From positions 310,001-374,000 of the forward strand of contig NZ_BMZT01000002.1 in the NCBI RefSeq assembly GCF_014652935.1: DNA of 64,000 nucleotides, given 5' to 3'. The notes beneath the pieces are model-generated. The model was not told the origin of the DNA and did not search any database. It worked only from the letters and a program-made list of their open reading frames with translations. This stretch comes from Luteimonas padinae (lineage in GTDB: Bacteria; Pseudomonadota; Gammaproteobacteria; Xanthomonadales; Xanthomonadaceae). This document shows, piece after piece, positions 49,697 through 58,923 of this stretch; positions within the stretch are counted from its first letter, which is position 1; each line of letters begins with the position of its first letter. The translations under genes and the position numbers were made by a program.

Positions 49697-52110
49697 GCGG
49701 CCTGAATCCGCGCCAGGCGCAGCGCATTGACGGTGACGATCAGCGACGACAGGGCCATGCCCAGCGCCGCCACCCAGGGCGTGACCAGGCCCGCGGCCGC
49801 CAGCGGGATGGCGACGAGGTTGTAGCCGAGCGCCCAGGCCAGGTTCTGGCGCACGATGTTGCGCGTGCGCCGGGCCAGCGCGACCGCGGCCGGGATGCGC
49901 AGCAGCGAGGGCGCGGTCAGCACCAGGCTGGCCGCGCGGTGGGCGAGGGCGGCGCCGCTGCCGATCGCGATCGAGACGTCGGCGCCGGCCAGCACCGGCG
50001 CGTCGTTGAGCCCGTCGCCGACCATCGCCACCACGCGGCCGTCGGCCTGGAGCGCGCGCACGCCGGCGAGCTTGTCCTCCGGCGACTGGCGCGATGCGGC
50101 CCGGTCGATGCCCAGCCGGTCGGCGAAGGCGTTCACCGGGCCCGACGCGTCGCCGCTGGAGAGGTGCACCTCGACGCCCTGGCCGCGAAGCCCGGCGATC
50201 GCGGCCGCGGCGTCGGCGCGCGGGGGCTCCTCGAGCACGAAGCGCGCGGCGGCCTCGTGGCCGTCGCCCAGCCAGAGTGCGCCGTCGTCGATGCGCCCGG
50301 CGGCGAACTCGGCGCGCCCCAGGCGCCAGCCGCGCCCTTCGACCATACCCGCGATGCCCTGGCCAGGATGCTCTTCAACATCGACGGCACCCAGGCCCGC
50401 ATCCTGGCCCTCGAACGCGCGTGCGATCGGATGCAGGCTGTCGCGCTCCAGCGCCGAGGCGATGGCCAGCACGTCTTCGACGTCGAATCCGCCGAAGGCC
50501 TCCACGCGCGCCAGCGTCGGCCGGCCGCTGCCGAGCGTGCCGGTCTTGTCGAAGACGATGTCCGTGGCCGCGGCGAGCGAGCCGAGGGCGTCGGCGTCGT
50601 TGGCCAGCACGCCCAGCTTCGCCAGCGCACCGTGGGCGACGGTGATCGCGGTGGGCACGGCGAGCGACAGCGCGCAGGGGCAGCTGATCACCAGCAGCGC
50701 CAGCGTGACCTCCAGCGCCCGCGACGGATCGTGGAAGCGCCAGCCGATGTAGACCAGGACCGCCACCACCAGGATCCCGGCGACGAAGCGGCCGGAGATC
50801 GCGTCGGCCAGCTGCGCGACGCGCGGGCGGTGCGATTGGGCGCGCTCGACCAGGGTCTCGAGTTCGGACAGCCGGGTGCCGGCGCCCACGCGCTCGACGA
50901 GGATGCGCGCCGGCGCCTCGCGGCAGACCGTGCCGGCGTAGATGGTGTCGCCGAGCTTGTGCAGGACCGGATGGGCTTCGCCGGTCAGCAGCGCTTCCTC
51001 GAAGCGCGCCGGGGCGTCGAGCAGGCGTCCGTCGGCGGGCACCGCGTCGCCGGCCGCGACGCAGGCGATGTCGCCGGCAACGAGCGACGCGGTCGGCACC
51101 ACCTCGCGGCTGCCGTCGGCCAGCTCGCGCGTCGACAGCGCCGGTCGCGCGCGCGCCAGCGTATCGACCTGGGCTACCGCGATGCGGCGCGCACGCTGTT
51201 CGAGCATGCGCGCGCCCAGCAGCAGGAAGACGAACATCACCGCCGCGTCGTACCAGACGTGGGTGCCGCCGCGCAGCGTCTCCCAGACGCTGGCGAAGTA
51301 GGCCAGCAGGGTGGAGCTGGCGATCAGGGTGTCCATGCCCAGGTGGCGGTTGCGCAGCTCGCGCAGCATCCCGGCGATGAACGGCCAGCCGCACCAGAAC
51401 ACCACCGGCGTCGACACCAGGAAGGTGATCCAGCGCAGGAAGTCGCGGGTGGCGACCGGCATCTGCTGGTAGATGTCCAGGTACAGCGCCTCGGCGAACA
51501 TCATCGCCTGCATCGAGGCCAGGCCCGCGATGCCGATGCGCACCAGGTCGCGGTTGCGCTGCGCGCGGCGCTCGCGCTCGCGGTCGGTGCCGGTGGCGAG
51601 GTAAGGCACGTAGCCGAGCGCGGCCAGCCGGCGCAGCGGGCCCGACAGCGCGGCGACCGCCGGGTCCCAGGTGATGCGCACGCGGCCGGTCACGGCGTTG
51701 GCCACGACCTCCACCACGCCCGGCTCGCGGGCCACGGCGCGGTCGATCAGCCAGGCGCAGGCGGCGCAGCGCATGCCGTCGGTGAGCACGGTGATCTCGC
51801 GGCCGCCGTCGACGTCGCGGACGTGGCCGGCCTGGATGTCGTCGCGGTCGAACGCGGCCAGCTGCGCTTCGAGGTCGACCACGGCGCGACCCGCGGGCTC
51901 CGAGCGCAGCCGGTAGTAGTCGACCAGGTTGGCGTCGCGGATCCACTGTGCGGCCGCGGCGCAGCCGTCGCAGCAGAAGCGGCGGGACTGGCCGTCGACG
52001 TGGGCGGTGGCGGGGGTCGCGGGCAGCGGTTCGCTGCAGTGGAAGCAGCCGGCATCCCCACCCTGCGCGTCGCGCACGGCGGCGGCCGTGGCGACCGCGC
52101 CCGCGCTCAC
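49693..52110 (-). CDS. ccoI: Copper-transporting P1B-type ATPase CcoI
   Basis: A 805-residue heavy-metal ATPase that supplies copper for the cbb3 oxidase. It has an N-terminal zinc-ribbon-like region (CFHCSEPLPATP, CCDGC), an HMA domain with GMRCAACAWLIDRAVAREPG, the transmembrane CPC motif in VISCPCALSLAVPTA, phosphorylation site FDKTGTLGSG and the hinge MVGDGLNDAPVL. Start is GTG 52110, one base after the ccoH stop. The long N-terminus is a mark of FixI/CcoI rather than CopA. Confidence 0.94.
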   Translation of the reverse strand: MSAGAVATAAAVRDAQGGDAGCFHCSEPLPATPATAHVDGQSRRFCCDGCAAAAQWIRDANLVDYYRLRSEPAGRAVVDLEAQLAAFDRDDIQAGHVRDVDGGREITVLTDGMRCAACAWLIDRAVAREPGVVEVVANAVTGRVRITWDPAVAALSGPLRRLAALGYVPYLATGTDRERERRAQRNRDLVRIGIAGLASMQAMMFAEALYLDIYQQMPVATRDFLRWITFLVSTPVVFWCGWPFIAGMLRELRNRHLGMDTLIASSTLLAYFASVWETLRGGTHVWYDAAVMFVFLLLGARMLEQRARRIAVAQVDTLARARPALSTRELADGSREVVPTASLVAGDIACVAAGDAVPADGRLLDAPARFEEALLTGEAHPVLHKLGDTIYAGTVCREAPARILVERVGAGTRLSELETLVERAQSHRPRVAQLADAISGRFVAGILVVAVLVYIGWRFHDPSRALEVTLALLVISCPCALSLAVPTAITVAHGALAKLGVLANDADALGSLAAATDIVFDKTGTLGSGRPTLARVEAFGGFDVEDVLAIASALERDSLHPIARAFEGQDAGLGAVDVEEHPGQGIAGMVEGRGWRLGRAEFAAGRIDDGALWLGDGHEAAARFVLEEPPRADAAAAIAGLRGQGVEVHLSSGDASGPVNAFADRLGIDRAASRQSPEDKLAGVRALQADGRVVAMVGDGLNDAPVLAGADVSIAIGSGAALAHRAASLVLTAPSLLRIPAAVALARRTRNIVRQNLAWALGYNLVAIPLAAAGLVTPWVAALGMALSSLIVTVNALRLARIQAA

Positions 52111-52111
52111 C

Positions 52112-52618
52112 TCACCCCTGCTCGCCGGAGAGGGCCGGCTTCACGTGGGCGGCGCGCTGGCCCGCCGGCAGGCGGCCCTGCAGGCGCCACGGCATGCCTT
52201 CCGGCATCACTTCCAGCTTCCAGTCGTGATCGAGCGGAAGCTCGACCGCGGCCCGCCAGCCGTTGTCCGCGGGCTCGGCGCGGAGCTCCAGGTCGGAGGC
52301 GGCGAGGGTGGGGTGGCGCAGCACCAGGCGCAGCGGCTGCTGGCGCTGGTAGTCGCCGGTCACCGGCAGCACCTCGATGAAGCCTTCGTCGACGCGCACG
52401 ATTGCGCTCAGGCGCAGGTCGCGCGCGCGCGCGTCCGGGCTGAGGTCGGCCACCTGGATCTGCGCGGTGCGCGAAACCACGTCGCCGACGGAATCGCTGG
52501 AATCGCGCGCCGCAAGGCTGACCAGGATCACGCCGGCGACCACCGAGGCCGCGGGCAGGCCCAGCACCAGCCACATCATCGGCTCGCGCCAGAAGGGTCG
52601 TTTCCTGTCGTCTGTCAT
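52112..52618 (-). CDS. ccoH: FixH/CcoH, cbb3 oxidase assembly factor
   Basis: A 168-residue protein with one N-terminal membrane segment (PMMWLVLGLPAASVVAGVIL) and a periplasmic beta-rich domain. FixH family members stabilise the cbb3 complex during assembly. ATG 52618 overlaps the ccoG stop by one base; GTG 52621 is an alternative start one codon earlier. Located between ccoG and ccoI as in most cbb3 operons. Confidence 0.9.
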   Translation of the reverse strand: MTDDRKRPFWREPMMWLVLGLPAASVVAGVILVSLAARDSSDSVGDVVSRTAQIQVADLSPDARARDLRLSAIVRVDEGFIEVLPVTGDYQRQQPLRLVLRHPTLAASDLELRAEPADNGWRAAVELPLDHDWKLEVMPEGMPWRLQGRLPAGQRAAHVKPALSGEQG

Positions 52619-54171
52619 CACATCGGTCCGAAGAAGCTGCTGTCGACCGTCTCGCTGGCCCCGCCGTCGATGGTCTCGACGCGGAAGGTCAGCGGCTGGC
52701 GGCCCTTGATGGAGTCCGGCGCGGTGACGATCACCGGGACGCTGATCACCTGCTGCGCGCCGGCGCGCACCGCGTCGAGCCCGCTGCCGCGCAGTTCGAT
52801 GCCGGGGGCGACGTCCTCGATCACGATGCGATAGGTGGCCTCGTCGTCGCTCTTGTTGACCACCTTGATGGTGTAGTCGTTCTCGACCTCACCGCCGCCG
52901 ACCGCGCGGTAGAGCGCGTTGCGGTCGCGCAGCACCTCGACGATCAGCGGGCTGCGCGTGTTCACGCCCACCACCCAGGCCACGGCCAGCGCCAGCAGCA
53001 GGGCGCCGTAGATGAGCACGCGCGGGCGCGCGATGCGGGTGGGCTTGCCGTCGATGGCGTTCTGGGTGCTGTAGCGGATCAGGCCGCGCTCGAAGCCCAT
53101 CTTGTCCATCACCGCGTCGCAGGCGTCGATGCAGGCGCCGCAGGCGATGCACTCGTACTGCAGGCCGTTGCGGATGTCGATGCCGGTCGGGCACACCTGC
53201 ACGCACATGGTGCAGTCGATGCAGTCGCCGAGCTCGTCGGGCGCGAACTTCGGCAGCGGCTCGGCCACCTGGCCGGCCTCGCCGAGGGTGATCGTGCCCG
53301 CGGCCTGCACGCGGTTGTCGGCCGCGGTCGGGTGCAGCGCCGAGCGGAACACGTAGTCGTAGGCGGTGACCTGGTCGAGCAGGGCGCGGCCGCGCGCGGC
53401 GATGCTGCCCAGGCCGCGCTTGCGCGGGCCGCGCGGCTCGCCGCGCATCGGGTCGTAGGCGATGATCAGGGTGTTGCGGTCGAACATCGCGCTCTGGAAG
53501 CGCGCGTAGGGGCACATGTACTTGCAGACCTGCTCGCGCAGGAAGCCGGCGTTGCCCCAGGTGGCCAGCGCGTAGAACAGCACCCAGAAGGTTTCCCAGC
53601 CGCCCCATTCGAAGGGCACCAGGCGCGCGCCCAGCTCGGTGATCGGGGTGAAGAAGCCGACGAAGGTGAAGCCGGTCCACAGCGCGAACACCGCCCACAG
53701 CGCGTGCTTGGCGCCCTTGCGCAGCACTTTCTCGCGCGTCCACGGGCCGGCGTCGAGCTTCATGCGCTTGTTGCGGTCGCCCTCGGTCCAGCGCTCCATC
53801 CACAGGAACACTTCGGTCCACACCGTCTGCGGGCAGGCGTAGCCGCAGAACAGGCGTCCGGCCAGGGCGGTGAAGAAGAACAGCGCCAGCGCCGCGATGA
53901 TCAGCAACAGCGCCAGGAACAGGAAGTCCTGCGGCCAGAAGGTCAGCCCGAAGACGTGGAACTTGCGCGCCGGCAGGTCGAACAGCACCGCCTGGCGGCC
54001 GTCCCAGCGCAGCCAGGGGAAGACGTAGAACATGCCCAGCAGCCAGAACACGGCGGCAACGCGCAGGGTGTTCAGGCGGCCGGAGACCTCGCGCGGATAG
54101 ACCTTGCGCTCGCTGACGTACATCGAGCCGCCGGTGTCATCGGCCAGCTCCAGGGGAATGCGACGGCTCAC
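52618..54171 (-). CDS. ccoG: CcoG (FixG/RdxA), Fe-S protein for cbb3 copper handling
   Basis: A 517-residue membrane protein with about five membrane segments and two 4Fe-4S sites in CIDCTMCVQVCPTGIDIRNG and CIACGACIDACDAVM. It is thought to reduce Cu(II) for the cbb3 oxidase. The C-terminal 100 residues form an Ig-like periplasmic domain (FixG C-domain). Between the RGEPRGPRKRG motif and the first cysteine cluster there is an insertion of roughly 50 residues relative to the compact form I know from other proteobacteria. GTG 54171 overlaps the upstream stop. Confidence 0.94.
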   Translation of the reverse strand: MSRRIPLELADDTGGSMYVSERKVYPREVSGRLNTLRVAAVFWLLGMFYVFPWLRWDGRQAVLFDLPARKFHVFGLTFWPQDFLFLALLLIIAALALFFFTALAGRLFCGYACPQTVWTEVFLWMERWTEGDRNKRMKLDAGPWTREKVLRKGAKHALWAVFALWTGFTFVGFFTPITELGARLVPFEWGGWETFWVLFYALATWGNAGFLREQVCKYMCPYARFQSAMFDRNTLIIAYDPMRGEPRGPRKRGLGSIAARGRALLDQVTAYDYVFRSALHPTAADNRVQAAGTITLGEAGQVAEPLPKFAPDELGDCIDCTMCVQVCPTGIDIRNGLQYECIACGACIDACDAVMDKMGFERGLIRYSTQNAIDGKPTRIARPRVLIYGALLLALAVAWVVGVNTRSPLIVEVLRDRNALYRAVGGGEVENDYTIKVVNKSDDEATYRIVIEDVAPGIELRGSGLDAVRAGAQQVISVPVIVTAPDSIKGRQPLTFRVETIDGGASETVDSSFFGPM

Positions 54172-54470
54172 TGCTTGTCCGGGGGGAGTGCCCTGTTGAA
54201 GCGGCTCGAGGGCCGCAGGAGGATCCAGGTGAACAGGCTCGAGGCCGCGGTCGCGACCCAGAACATGAAGAAGGCGATCGAGTAGCCCAGGCTGCGGCTC
54301 ATCTGCAGCTCGGGGAAGGTGATGTCACGCAGCGCGAGCGGGTCGACGAAGGCCGAGAAGACCATCGTCGACACGCCCGCGGCGAAGAAGCTGGGCCACA
54401 GGATGGCGCCGACCCGCTGCGCCATGGGGCGCGGCGGGTGGTCGAAGCCGGGGCCGGGGGCGGCGCTCAC
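54168..54470 (-). CDS. Small membrane protein between ccoP and ccoG, function unknown
   Basis: A 100-residue protein if it starts at GTG 54470, which overlaps the ccoP stop in the same GTGA manner as its neighbours; ATG 54425 would give 85 residues. It has two hydrophobic segments (ILWPSFFAAGVSTMVFSAFV and LGYSIAFFMFWVATAASSLF) and a basic end. It is not CcoQ, which is present separately. No characterised family was recognised. Embedding in the cco chain by overlaps at both ends argues for a role in cbb3 assembly or function. Confidence 0.75.
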   Translation of the reverse strand: MSAAPGPGFDHPPRPMAQRVGAILWPSFFAAGVSTMVFSAFVDPLALRDITFPELQMSRSLGYSIAFFMFWVATAASSLFTWILLRPSSRFNRALPPDKQ

Positions 54471-55402
54471 TGGGCCTCCGGCGACTGCTCCCGGCCGGCG
54501 GTGTTGCTGGACAGCGACCAGACGTAGGACGCCACCAGCCGCGAGCGGGTCTCGCCCAGCAGGTCGCGGTGCGCCGGCATGACGCCGTGGCGGCCATTGC
54601 GGATGGTCTCCATGATCGACTCCACGGAGTTGCCGTACATGGCGTAGCCGTCGGTCAGGTCCGGGGCGCCCAGGTCCTGGTTGCCCTTGCCGTCGATGCC
54701 GTGGCAGGCCACGCAAACGCCTTCGTACAGGCCCTTGCCCTGCGCGGCGAAGAAGTCGTTCTCGGGCACTTCGCCGGCCAGCGAGCGGACGTAGGTGGCC
54801 ACCGAGAGCACGGCGTTCTCGCCGCCCATGCCGGTGAGCACCGTGCCCCACTCGGGCATCACGCCTTCGCGGCCGTCGAGCACGGTCTGCAGGACCTGCT
54901 CCTCGGAGCCGCCCCAGTGCCAGATGTCGTCGGTCAGGTTGGGGTAGCCCACCGCGCCCTGCGCGGACGAGCCGTGGCAGGTGGCGCAGGTGTTGGCGAA
55001 GATCGCTCGGCCCAGCTCAACGGCGCGCGGGTCGCCGGCGAGCTCGGAGATCGGGCGGCCGTCATAGGGGCGGAAGGTCTCGGCCAGGACCGCGTCCTGC
55101 TTCGCCTTGTCCGCGTCGTGCTCGGCCGCCGACGTCCAGTTGCCGAAGCCCTTGAAGTTGCCCAGGCCCGGGTACCACAGCAGGTAGGCCACCGAGTACA
55201 CCATGGTCAGGTAGAAGCCGATGATCCACCAGCGCGGCAGCGGCTTGTTGTACTCGGTGATGTCGCCGTCCCATACGTGGCTGGTTTCGTCGGGCTTGGG
55301 GTCGCCGGGGCGGCGGCGGCTGGTCCAGGCCAGCAGGCCCCACAGGCCGAGCAGGTTCAGCACCACCAGTGCGATGACGTAAATGCTCCAACCGGTGCTC
55401 AT
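54467..55402 (-). CDS. ccoP: cbb3 cytochrome oxidase diheme subunit CcoP
   Basis: A 311-residue membrane-anchored cytochrome c with two heme-binding motifs, CATCHG (about residue 138) and CVACHG (about residue 231). Two N-terminal hydrophobic segments (IYVIALVVLNLLGLWGLLAW and WWIIGFYLTMVYSVAYLLWY) anchor it. It feeds electrons to CcoO and CcoN. Its ends overlap ccoQ and the small unknown gene. Confidence 0.96.
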   Translation of the reverse strand: MSTGWSIYVIALVVLNLLGLWGLLAWTSRRRPGDPKPDETSHVWDGDITEYNKPLPRWWIIGFYLTMVYSVAYLLWYPGLGNFKGFGNWTSAAEHDADKAKQDAVLAETFRPYDGRPISELAGDPRAVELGRAIFANTCATCHGSSAQGAVGYPNLTDDIWHWGGSEEQVLQTVLDGREGVMPEWGTVLTGMGGENAVLSVATYVRSLAGEVPENDFFAAQGKGLYEGVCVACHGIDGKGNQDLGAPDLTDGYAMYGNSVESIMETIRNGRHGVMPAHRDLLGETRSRLVASYVWSLSSNTAGREQSPEAQ

Positions 55403-55542
55403 TGCCGCGGCTCCTCGGCGTCGTCTTCAAGGGGCAGCCTTGCGGCCGCGTCGAACATGGCCTTGTGCGAAGGCCTCCAGATGAATGCCCAGCCGCCGAC
55501 GAACAGCAGCAGCAGCGCCAGGGTGATGATGCCTCCGGTCAT
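55399..55542 (-). CDS. ccoQ: cbb3 cytochrome oxidase small subunit CcoQ
   Basis: A 47-residue single-span protein that stabilises the cbb3 complex. N-terminal membrane segment [19 protein letters not shown], then the family block [22 protein letters not shown] 55542 overlaps the ccoO stop and the end overlaps the ccoP start. Confidence 0.9.
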   Translation of the reverse strand: MTGGIITLALLLLFVGGWAFIWRPSHKAMFDAAARLPLEDDAEEPRQ

Positions 55543-56216
55543 TGCGCGGCCTCCTGCGCGCCCGTGGTGGACGCTGCAGCGGCGGCGGTCGGCGCGTGCC
55601 TGCCCAGGCCCTGCAGGTAGGCGACGACGGCGTCGAGCTCGGTCTTGCCGGCCACCGCTTCGGTCACGCCGGCAAGGTCCTCGTCGGTGTAGGGATCGCC
55701 CAGGCGGCGCAGGTTGCGCATGTTGCGCTCGACCTTCGCCGGGTCGACCTCGGCGTCGGCCAGCCAGGAGAACGACGGCATGTTGGATTCCGGCACCACC
55801 GCGCGCGGGTCGATCAGGTGCACGCGGTGCCAGTCGTCGGAGTAGCGGCCGCCGACGCGGGCGAGGTCCGGCCCGGTGCGCTTGGAGCCCCACTGGAACG
55901 GCCGGTCATAGACCGACTCGCCGGCCAGCGAGTAGTGGCCGTAGCGCTCGGACTCGAAGCGCAGCGTGCGCACCATCTGCGAGTGGCAGTTGTAGCAGCC
56001 CTCGCGGACGTAGACGTCGCGGCCGGCGAGCTCGAGCGCCGGGTAGGGCTCGACGCCGTCCAGCGGCTCGATCGCCTCGGCCTGGTACATCAGGGGCACG
56101 ATCTCGGCGAGGCCGCCGAAGGACACGGCGATCGCGACGAGGATGATCATCAGGCCGATGTTCTTCTCGACCTTCTCGTGGGCGTTGGGCGGCGGGGTGG
56201 TCTTGTGGTCGCTCAT
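55539..56216 (-). CDS. ccoO: cbb3 cytochrome oxidase monoheme subunit CcoO
   Basis: A 225-residue membrane-anchored monoheme cytochrome c. It has an N-terminal span ([20 protein letters not shown]), the heme motif [12 protein letters not shown] (about residue 74), and the axial-ligand region [14 protein letters not shown]. The C-terminus is Ala/Thr-rich. It follows ccoN by one base and overlaps ccoQ. Confidence 0.96.
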   Translation of the reverse strand: MSDHKTTPPPNAHEKVEKNIGLMIILVAIAVSFGGLAEIVPLMYQAEAIEPLDGVEPYPALELAGRDVYVREGCYNCHSQMVRTLRFESERYGHYSLAGESVYDRPFQWGSKRTGPDLARVGGRYSDDWHRVHLIDPRAVVPESNMPSFSWLADAEVDPAKVERNMRNLRRLGDPYTDEDLAGVTEAVAGKTELDAVVAYLQGLGRHAPTAAAAASTTGAQEAAQ

Positions 56217-56217
56217 G

Positions 56218-57720
56218 TCAGGCTGCCTGGGTCGAAGCGCGGGCGCTGGAGGGGTCGGGCGGCATCACCGGATGCGCGGCGGGGGCCTTGGCCGCCTGGA
56301 AGGTCTTCCAGGTGTTGACCGCCATCAGGACCATGCCGGAGAGGATGAGCAGGCCGCCGCCAAGGCGCACGAGGTAGTACGGATAGGTGACGTTGAGGGC
56401 CTCGACGAAGCTGTAGGTCAGCGTGCCGTCGGCGTTGGTGGCGCGCCACATCAGGCCCTGCATCACGCCGGCGATCCACATCGAGACGATGTAGAGCACG
56501 ACGCCGATGGTGTGCAGCCAGAAGTGCACGTCGATCCACTTGACCGAATGCATCTCCTTCAGGCCGAGCACGCGCGGCATCAGCGAGTAGATCGAGCCCA
56601 CGGTGATCATCGCCACCCAGCCGAGCGCGCCGGCGTGCACGTGGCCGACGGTCCAGTCGGTGTAGTGCGACAGCGAGTTGACCGTCTTGATCGACATCAT
56701 CGGCCCCTCGAAGGTCGCGATCATGTAGAACGACAGCGCCACGATCAGGAACTTCAGGATCGGGTCGGTGCGCAGTTTGTACCAGACACCCGACAGGGTC
56801 ATGATGCCGTTGATCGCGCCGCCCCAGCTGGGTGCCAGCAGGATCAGCGAGAACACCATGCCCACCGACTGCACCCAGTCGGGCAGGGCGGTGTAGTGCA
56901 GGTGGTGCGGGCCGGCCCACATGTAGACCGCGATCAGCGCCCAGAAGTGCACGATCGACAGGCGGTAGGAGTAGACCGGGCGGCCAGCCTGCTTGGGCAC
57001 GAAGTAGTACATCATGCCGAGGAAGGCGGTGGTCAGCAGGAAGCCCACGGCATTGTGGCCGTACCACCACTGCACCATCGCGTCGACCGCGCCGCTGTAC
57101 ACCGGGTACGACTTGTCGAAGCCGGACGGGATGGCGATGTTGTTGACGATGTGCAGGATCGCGATGGTGATGATGTACGCGCCGAAGAACCAGTTCGCCA
57201 CGTAGATGTGGCTGACCCGGCGCTTGGCGATCGTGCCGAAGAACAGCACCGCGTAGGCCACCCACACCACGGCGATCGCCCAGTCGATGGGCCATTCCAG
57301 CTCCGCGTATTCCTTGCCCTGGGTCATGCCCAGCGGCAGGGTGATGACCGCGGCCACCAGGATCGCCTGCCAGCCCCAGAACACGAAGGACGCCAGCCGG
57401 TCGGAGATCAGGCGCACGTGGCAGGTGCGCTGCACCACGTACAGGCTGGTCGCGAACAGCGCCGAAACGCCGAAGGCGAAGATCACGCCATTGGTGTGCA
57501 GCGGGCGCAGGCGGCCGTAGCTGAGCCACGGAATGCCTTCACCGAGGGTGGGCCAGTACAGCTGGGCGGCGATGAGGACGCCGACAGCCATGCCGACGAT
57601 GCCCCAGATCACGGTTGCGATCGTGAACTGGCGCACCACCTTGTCGTTGTAGTAGCCGGACCTGGCTGCGTCGTTGACGCTGAGGGCGGCCGGGGCCGCG
57701 GTGGCTGGGGTCGAGGACAT
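56218..57720 (-). CDS. ccoN: cbb3 cytochrome oxidase catalytic subunit CcoN
   Basis: A 500-residue heme-copper oxidase subunit with about twelve membrane segments; reduces oxygen at high affinity. Heme and copper ligand histidines are seen in [50 protein letters not shown] and [20 protein letters not shown]. Start ATG 57720 ([10 protein letters not shown]) gives a normal length. First gene of the cco chain; an FNR-type box lies 58 bases upstream. Confidence 0.97.
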   Translation of the reverse strand: MSSTPATAAPAALSVNDAARSGYYNDKVVRQFTIATVIWGIVGMAVGVLIAAQLYWPTLGEGIPWLSYGRLRPLHTNGVIFAFGVSALFATSLYVVQRTCHVRLISDRLASFVFWGWQAILVAAVITLPLGMTQGKEYAELEWPIDWAIAVVWVAYAVLFFGTIAKRRVSHIYVANWFFGAYIITIAILHIVNNIAIPSGFDKSYPVYSGAVDAMVQWWYGHNAVGFLLTTAFLGMMYYFVPKQAGRPVYSYRLSIVHFWALIAVYMWAGPHHLHYTALPDWVQSVGMVFSLILLAPSWGGAINGIMTLSGVWYKLRTDPILKFLIVALSFYMIATFEGPMMSIKTVNSLSHYTDWTVGHVHAGALGWVAMITVGSIYSLMPRVLGLKEMHSVKWIDVHFWLHTIGVVLYIVSMWIAGVMQGLMWRATNADGTLTYSFVEALNVTYPYYLVRLGGGLLILSGMVLMAVNTWKTFQAAKAPAAHPVMPPDPSSARASTQAA

Positions 57721-57777
57721 GGGCAGATGACCTTGGTTTGCGTGTGTGGATTCTCCGGCTCCGCACTGCATCCCGGA

Positions 57778-57791
57778 TTGATCGTGGTCAA
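57778..57791 (-). promoter_or_regulatory. FNR/ANR-type box upstream of ccoN
   Basis: On the gene strand TTGAC-CACG-ATCAA differs from the consensus TTGAT-N4-ATCAA at one position. A class II promoter with this box at -41.5 would start near 57743, leaving a leader of about 22 bases before the ccoN ATG at 57720. Confidence 0.75.
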
Positions 57792-57903
57792 TTCAGGAGC
57801 CGGTCCGCGCAACACCCGCCGTAGAGAAGGCGTGCGGGCCGAACGGCCAGGCGGGGCAGGGAGTGATGTTGCGCTGCACATTATAGGCCCCGTGAACGCG
57901 AAA

Positions 57904-57926
57904 GGGCGCGCCGGAGCGCGCCCTCG
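57904..57926 (-). terminator. Terminator downstream of azurin
   Basis: GGGCGCGC-CGGA-GCGCGCCC is an 8-bp stem. On the minus strand it is followed by TTTCGCG, a short T-tract. It separates azurin from the cco operon promoter region, 41 bases after the azurin stop. Confidence 0.6.
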
Positions 57927-57967
57927 GAAGGGCATCCGCGCCGCTGCACGCGGCGCGGCCCCGTGGC

Positions 57968-58423
57968 TCAGGGGGTGACGACCAGCTTGCCCTTCATCAG
58001 CGCGGCGTGGCCGGGGAAGGAGCAGAAGAAGGCGTAGTCGCCGCCGGCCTTCAGCTTGCTGCCGGGGAAGGAGGCCTTGGTGCTGGCGCCGCCGCCGATC
58101 ATGTCGGTGGCACCCAAGACCTTGGCGTCGCCGGCGGGCAGGTAGCCCGCGGCGGCACCGGCCTTGGCGCCCGCGGCGTTGATCGCCTGGACGTCCGCCG
58201 TTGCGGCCACGACAACGTTGTGTCCCATCGCCGCGGCCGGCAGCTTGCCGGTGTGCTCGAGCTCGATGCTGATGGTCTTGCACGCGGCCGAGACCGTGAT
58301 TTCCTTCTGGTCGAACTGCATGCGGTCGTCGCCCTTGAGCTTGATCGTGCAGTTGGACGCCATCGCGGTGCCGCCGAAGGCGAGCAGGCCGAGGCCGAGG
58401 GTGGCGATGATGAGCTTCTTCAT
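57968..58423 (-). CDS. azu: Azurin (blue copper protein)
   Basis: A 151-residue precursor of the periplasmic electron carrier azurin. Signal peptide KKLIIATLGLGLLAFGGTAM with cleavage after AMA. Copper ligands are seen as His in MGHNVVVAA and Cys, His, Met in FFCSFPGHAALMKGKL, the standard azurin arrangement; the Cys pair of the disulfide is also present. It can donate electrons to cbb3 oxidase or denitrification enzymes. Start ATG 58423; an upstream in-frame ATG would only add non-signal sequence. Confidence 0.95.
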   Translation of the reverse strand: MKKLIIATLGLGLLAFGGTAMASNCTIKLKGDDRMQFDQKEITVSAACKTISIELEHTGKLPAAAMGHNVVVAATADVQAINAAGAKAGAAAGYLPAGDAKVLGATDMIGGGASTKASFPGSKLKAGGDYAFFCSFPGHAALMKGKLVVTP

Positions 58424-58501
58424 GGGGGTTCTCCTGTGGGACTGGATGGGGTGGGTGTCCACCGCATGGACACAGTATCGGCGGCCGGGCGGTTCCCGGC
58501 C

Positions 58502-58515
58502 ATGACATGGGTCAA
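58502..58515 (-). promoter_or_regulatory. FNR/ANR-type box upstream of azurin
   Basis: On the gene strand TTGAC-CCAT-GTCAT keeps the TTGA half and most of the second half of the consensus. It overlaps the stop codon of the SirB-like gene, 79 bases before the azurin ATG; a start at the -41.5 distance would leave a leader of about 44 bases. Confidence 0.55.
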
Positions 58516-58919
58516 GCGGCCAGCATCAGCCAGGCGATGCCGCCGGGGTGGTGCGCGCGGGCGACGGAGTACATGAAGCCGAACACCGCCAGGGCGCCGA
58601 CGTAGCAGGCCAGGCGCGCGCCTGCGCTGCGACCCGGACGCAGCGCCATGAACCCGAGCACGATGTAGACGACAAGCAGCACGATCTTGACCGCCAGCCA
58701 GCCGTTGGCGAACAGCGCACCGGGCAGGATGGTGACCAGCATCAGCGCCGCCGTGAGCAGGGTCGTGTCGATGGTGTAGCTCAGGTAGCGCACCGGCGCG
58801 ACCAGCGCCAGGCGCTGCTGCCCGACCTGGGCCAGCAGGCCGCGCAGCGCGAACAGCAACCCGCTGGCCATGACCGCGGCGACGTGGACCCACTTGATGT
58901 GCGGATAGAACTCGATCAT
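58512..58919 (-). CDS. SirB2-family membrane protein
   Basis: A 135-residue membrane protein with four hydrophobic segments (for example IKWVHVAAVMASGLLFALRG and GWLAVKIVLLVVYIVLGFMA). The opening pattern K-W-x-H-x-x-A-V and the later VRYLSYTIDTTLLTAALML block are those of the SirB family, once named for invasion gene expression but of unknown biochemical role. It starts 4 bases after the nnrS stop, so it is probably co-transcribed with nnrS. Confidence 0.85.
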   Translation of the reverse strand: MIEFYPHIKWVHVAAVMASGLLFALRGLLAQVGQQRLALVAPVRYLSYTIDTTLLTAALMLVTILPGALFANGWLAVKIVLLVVYIVLGFMALRPGRSAGARLACYVGALAVFGFMYSVARAHHPGGIAWLMLAA

Positions 58920-58923
58920 GGCC

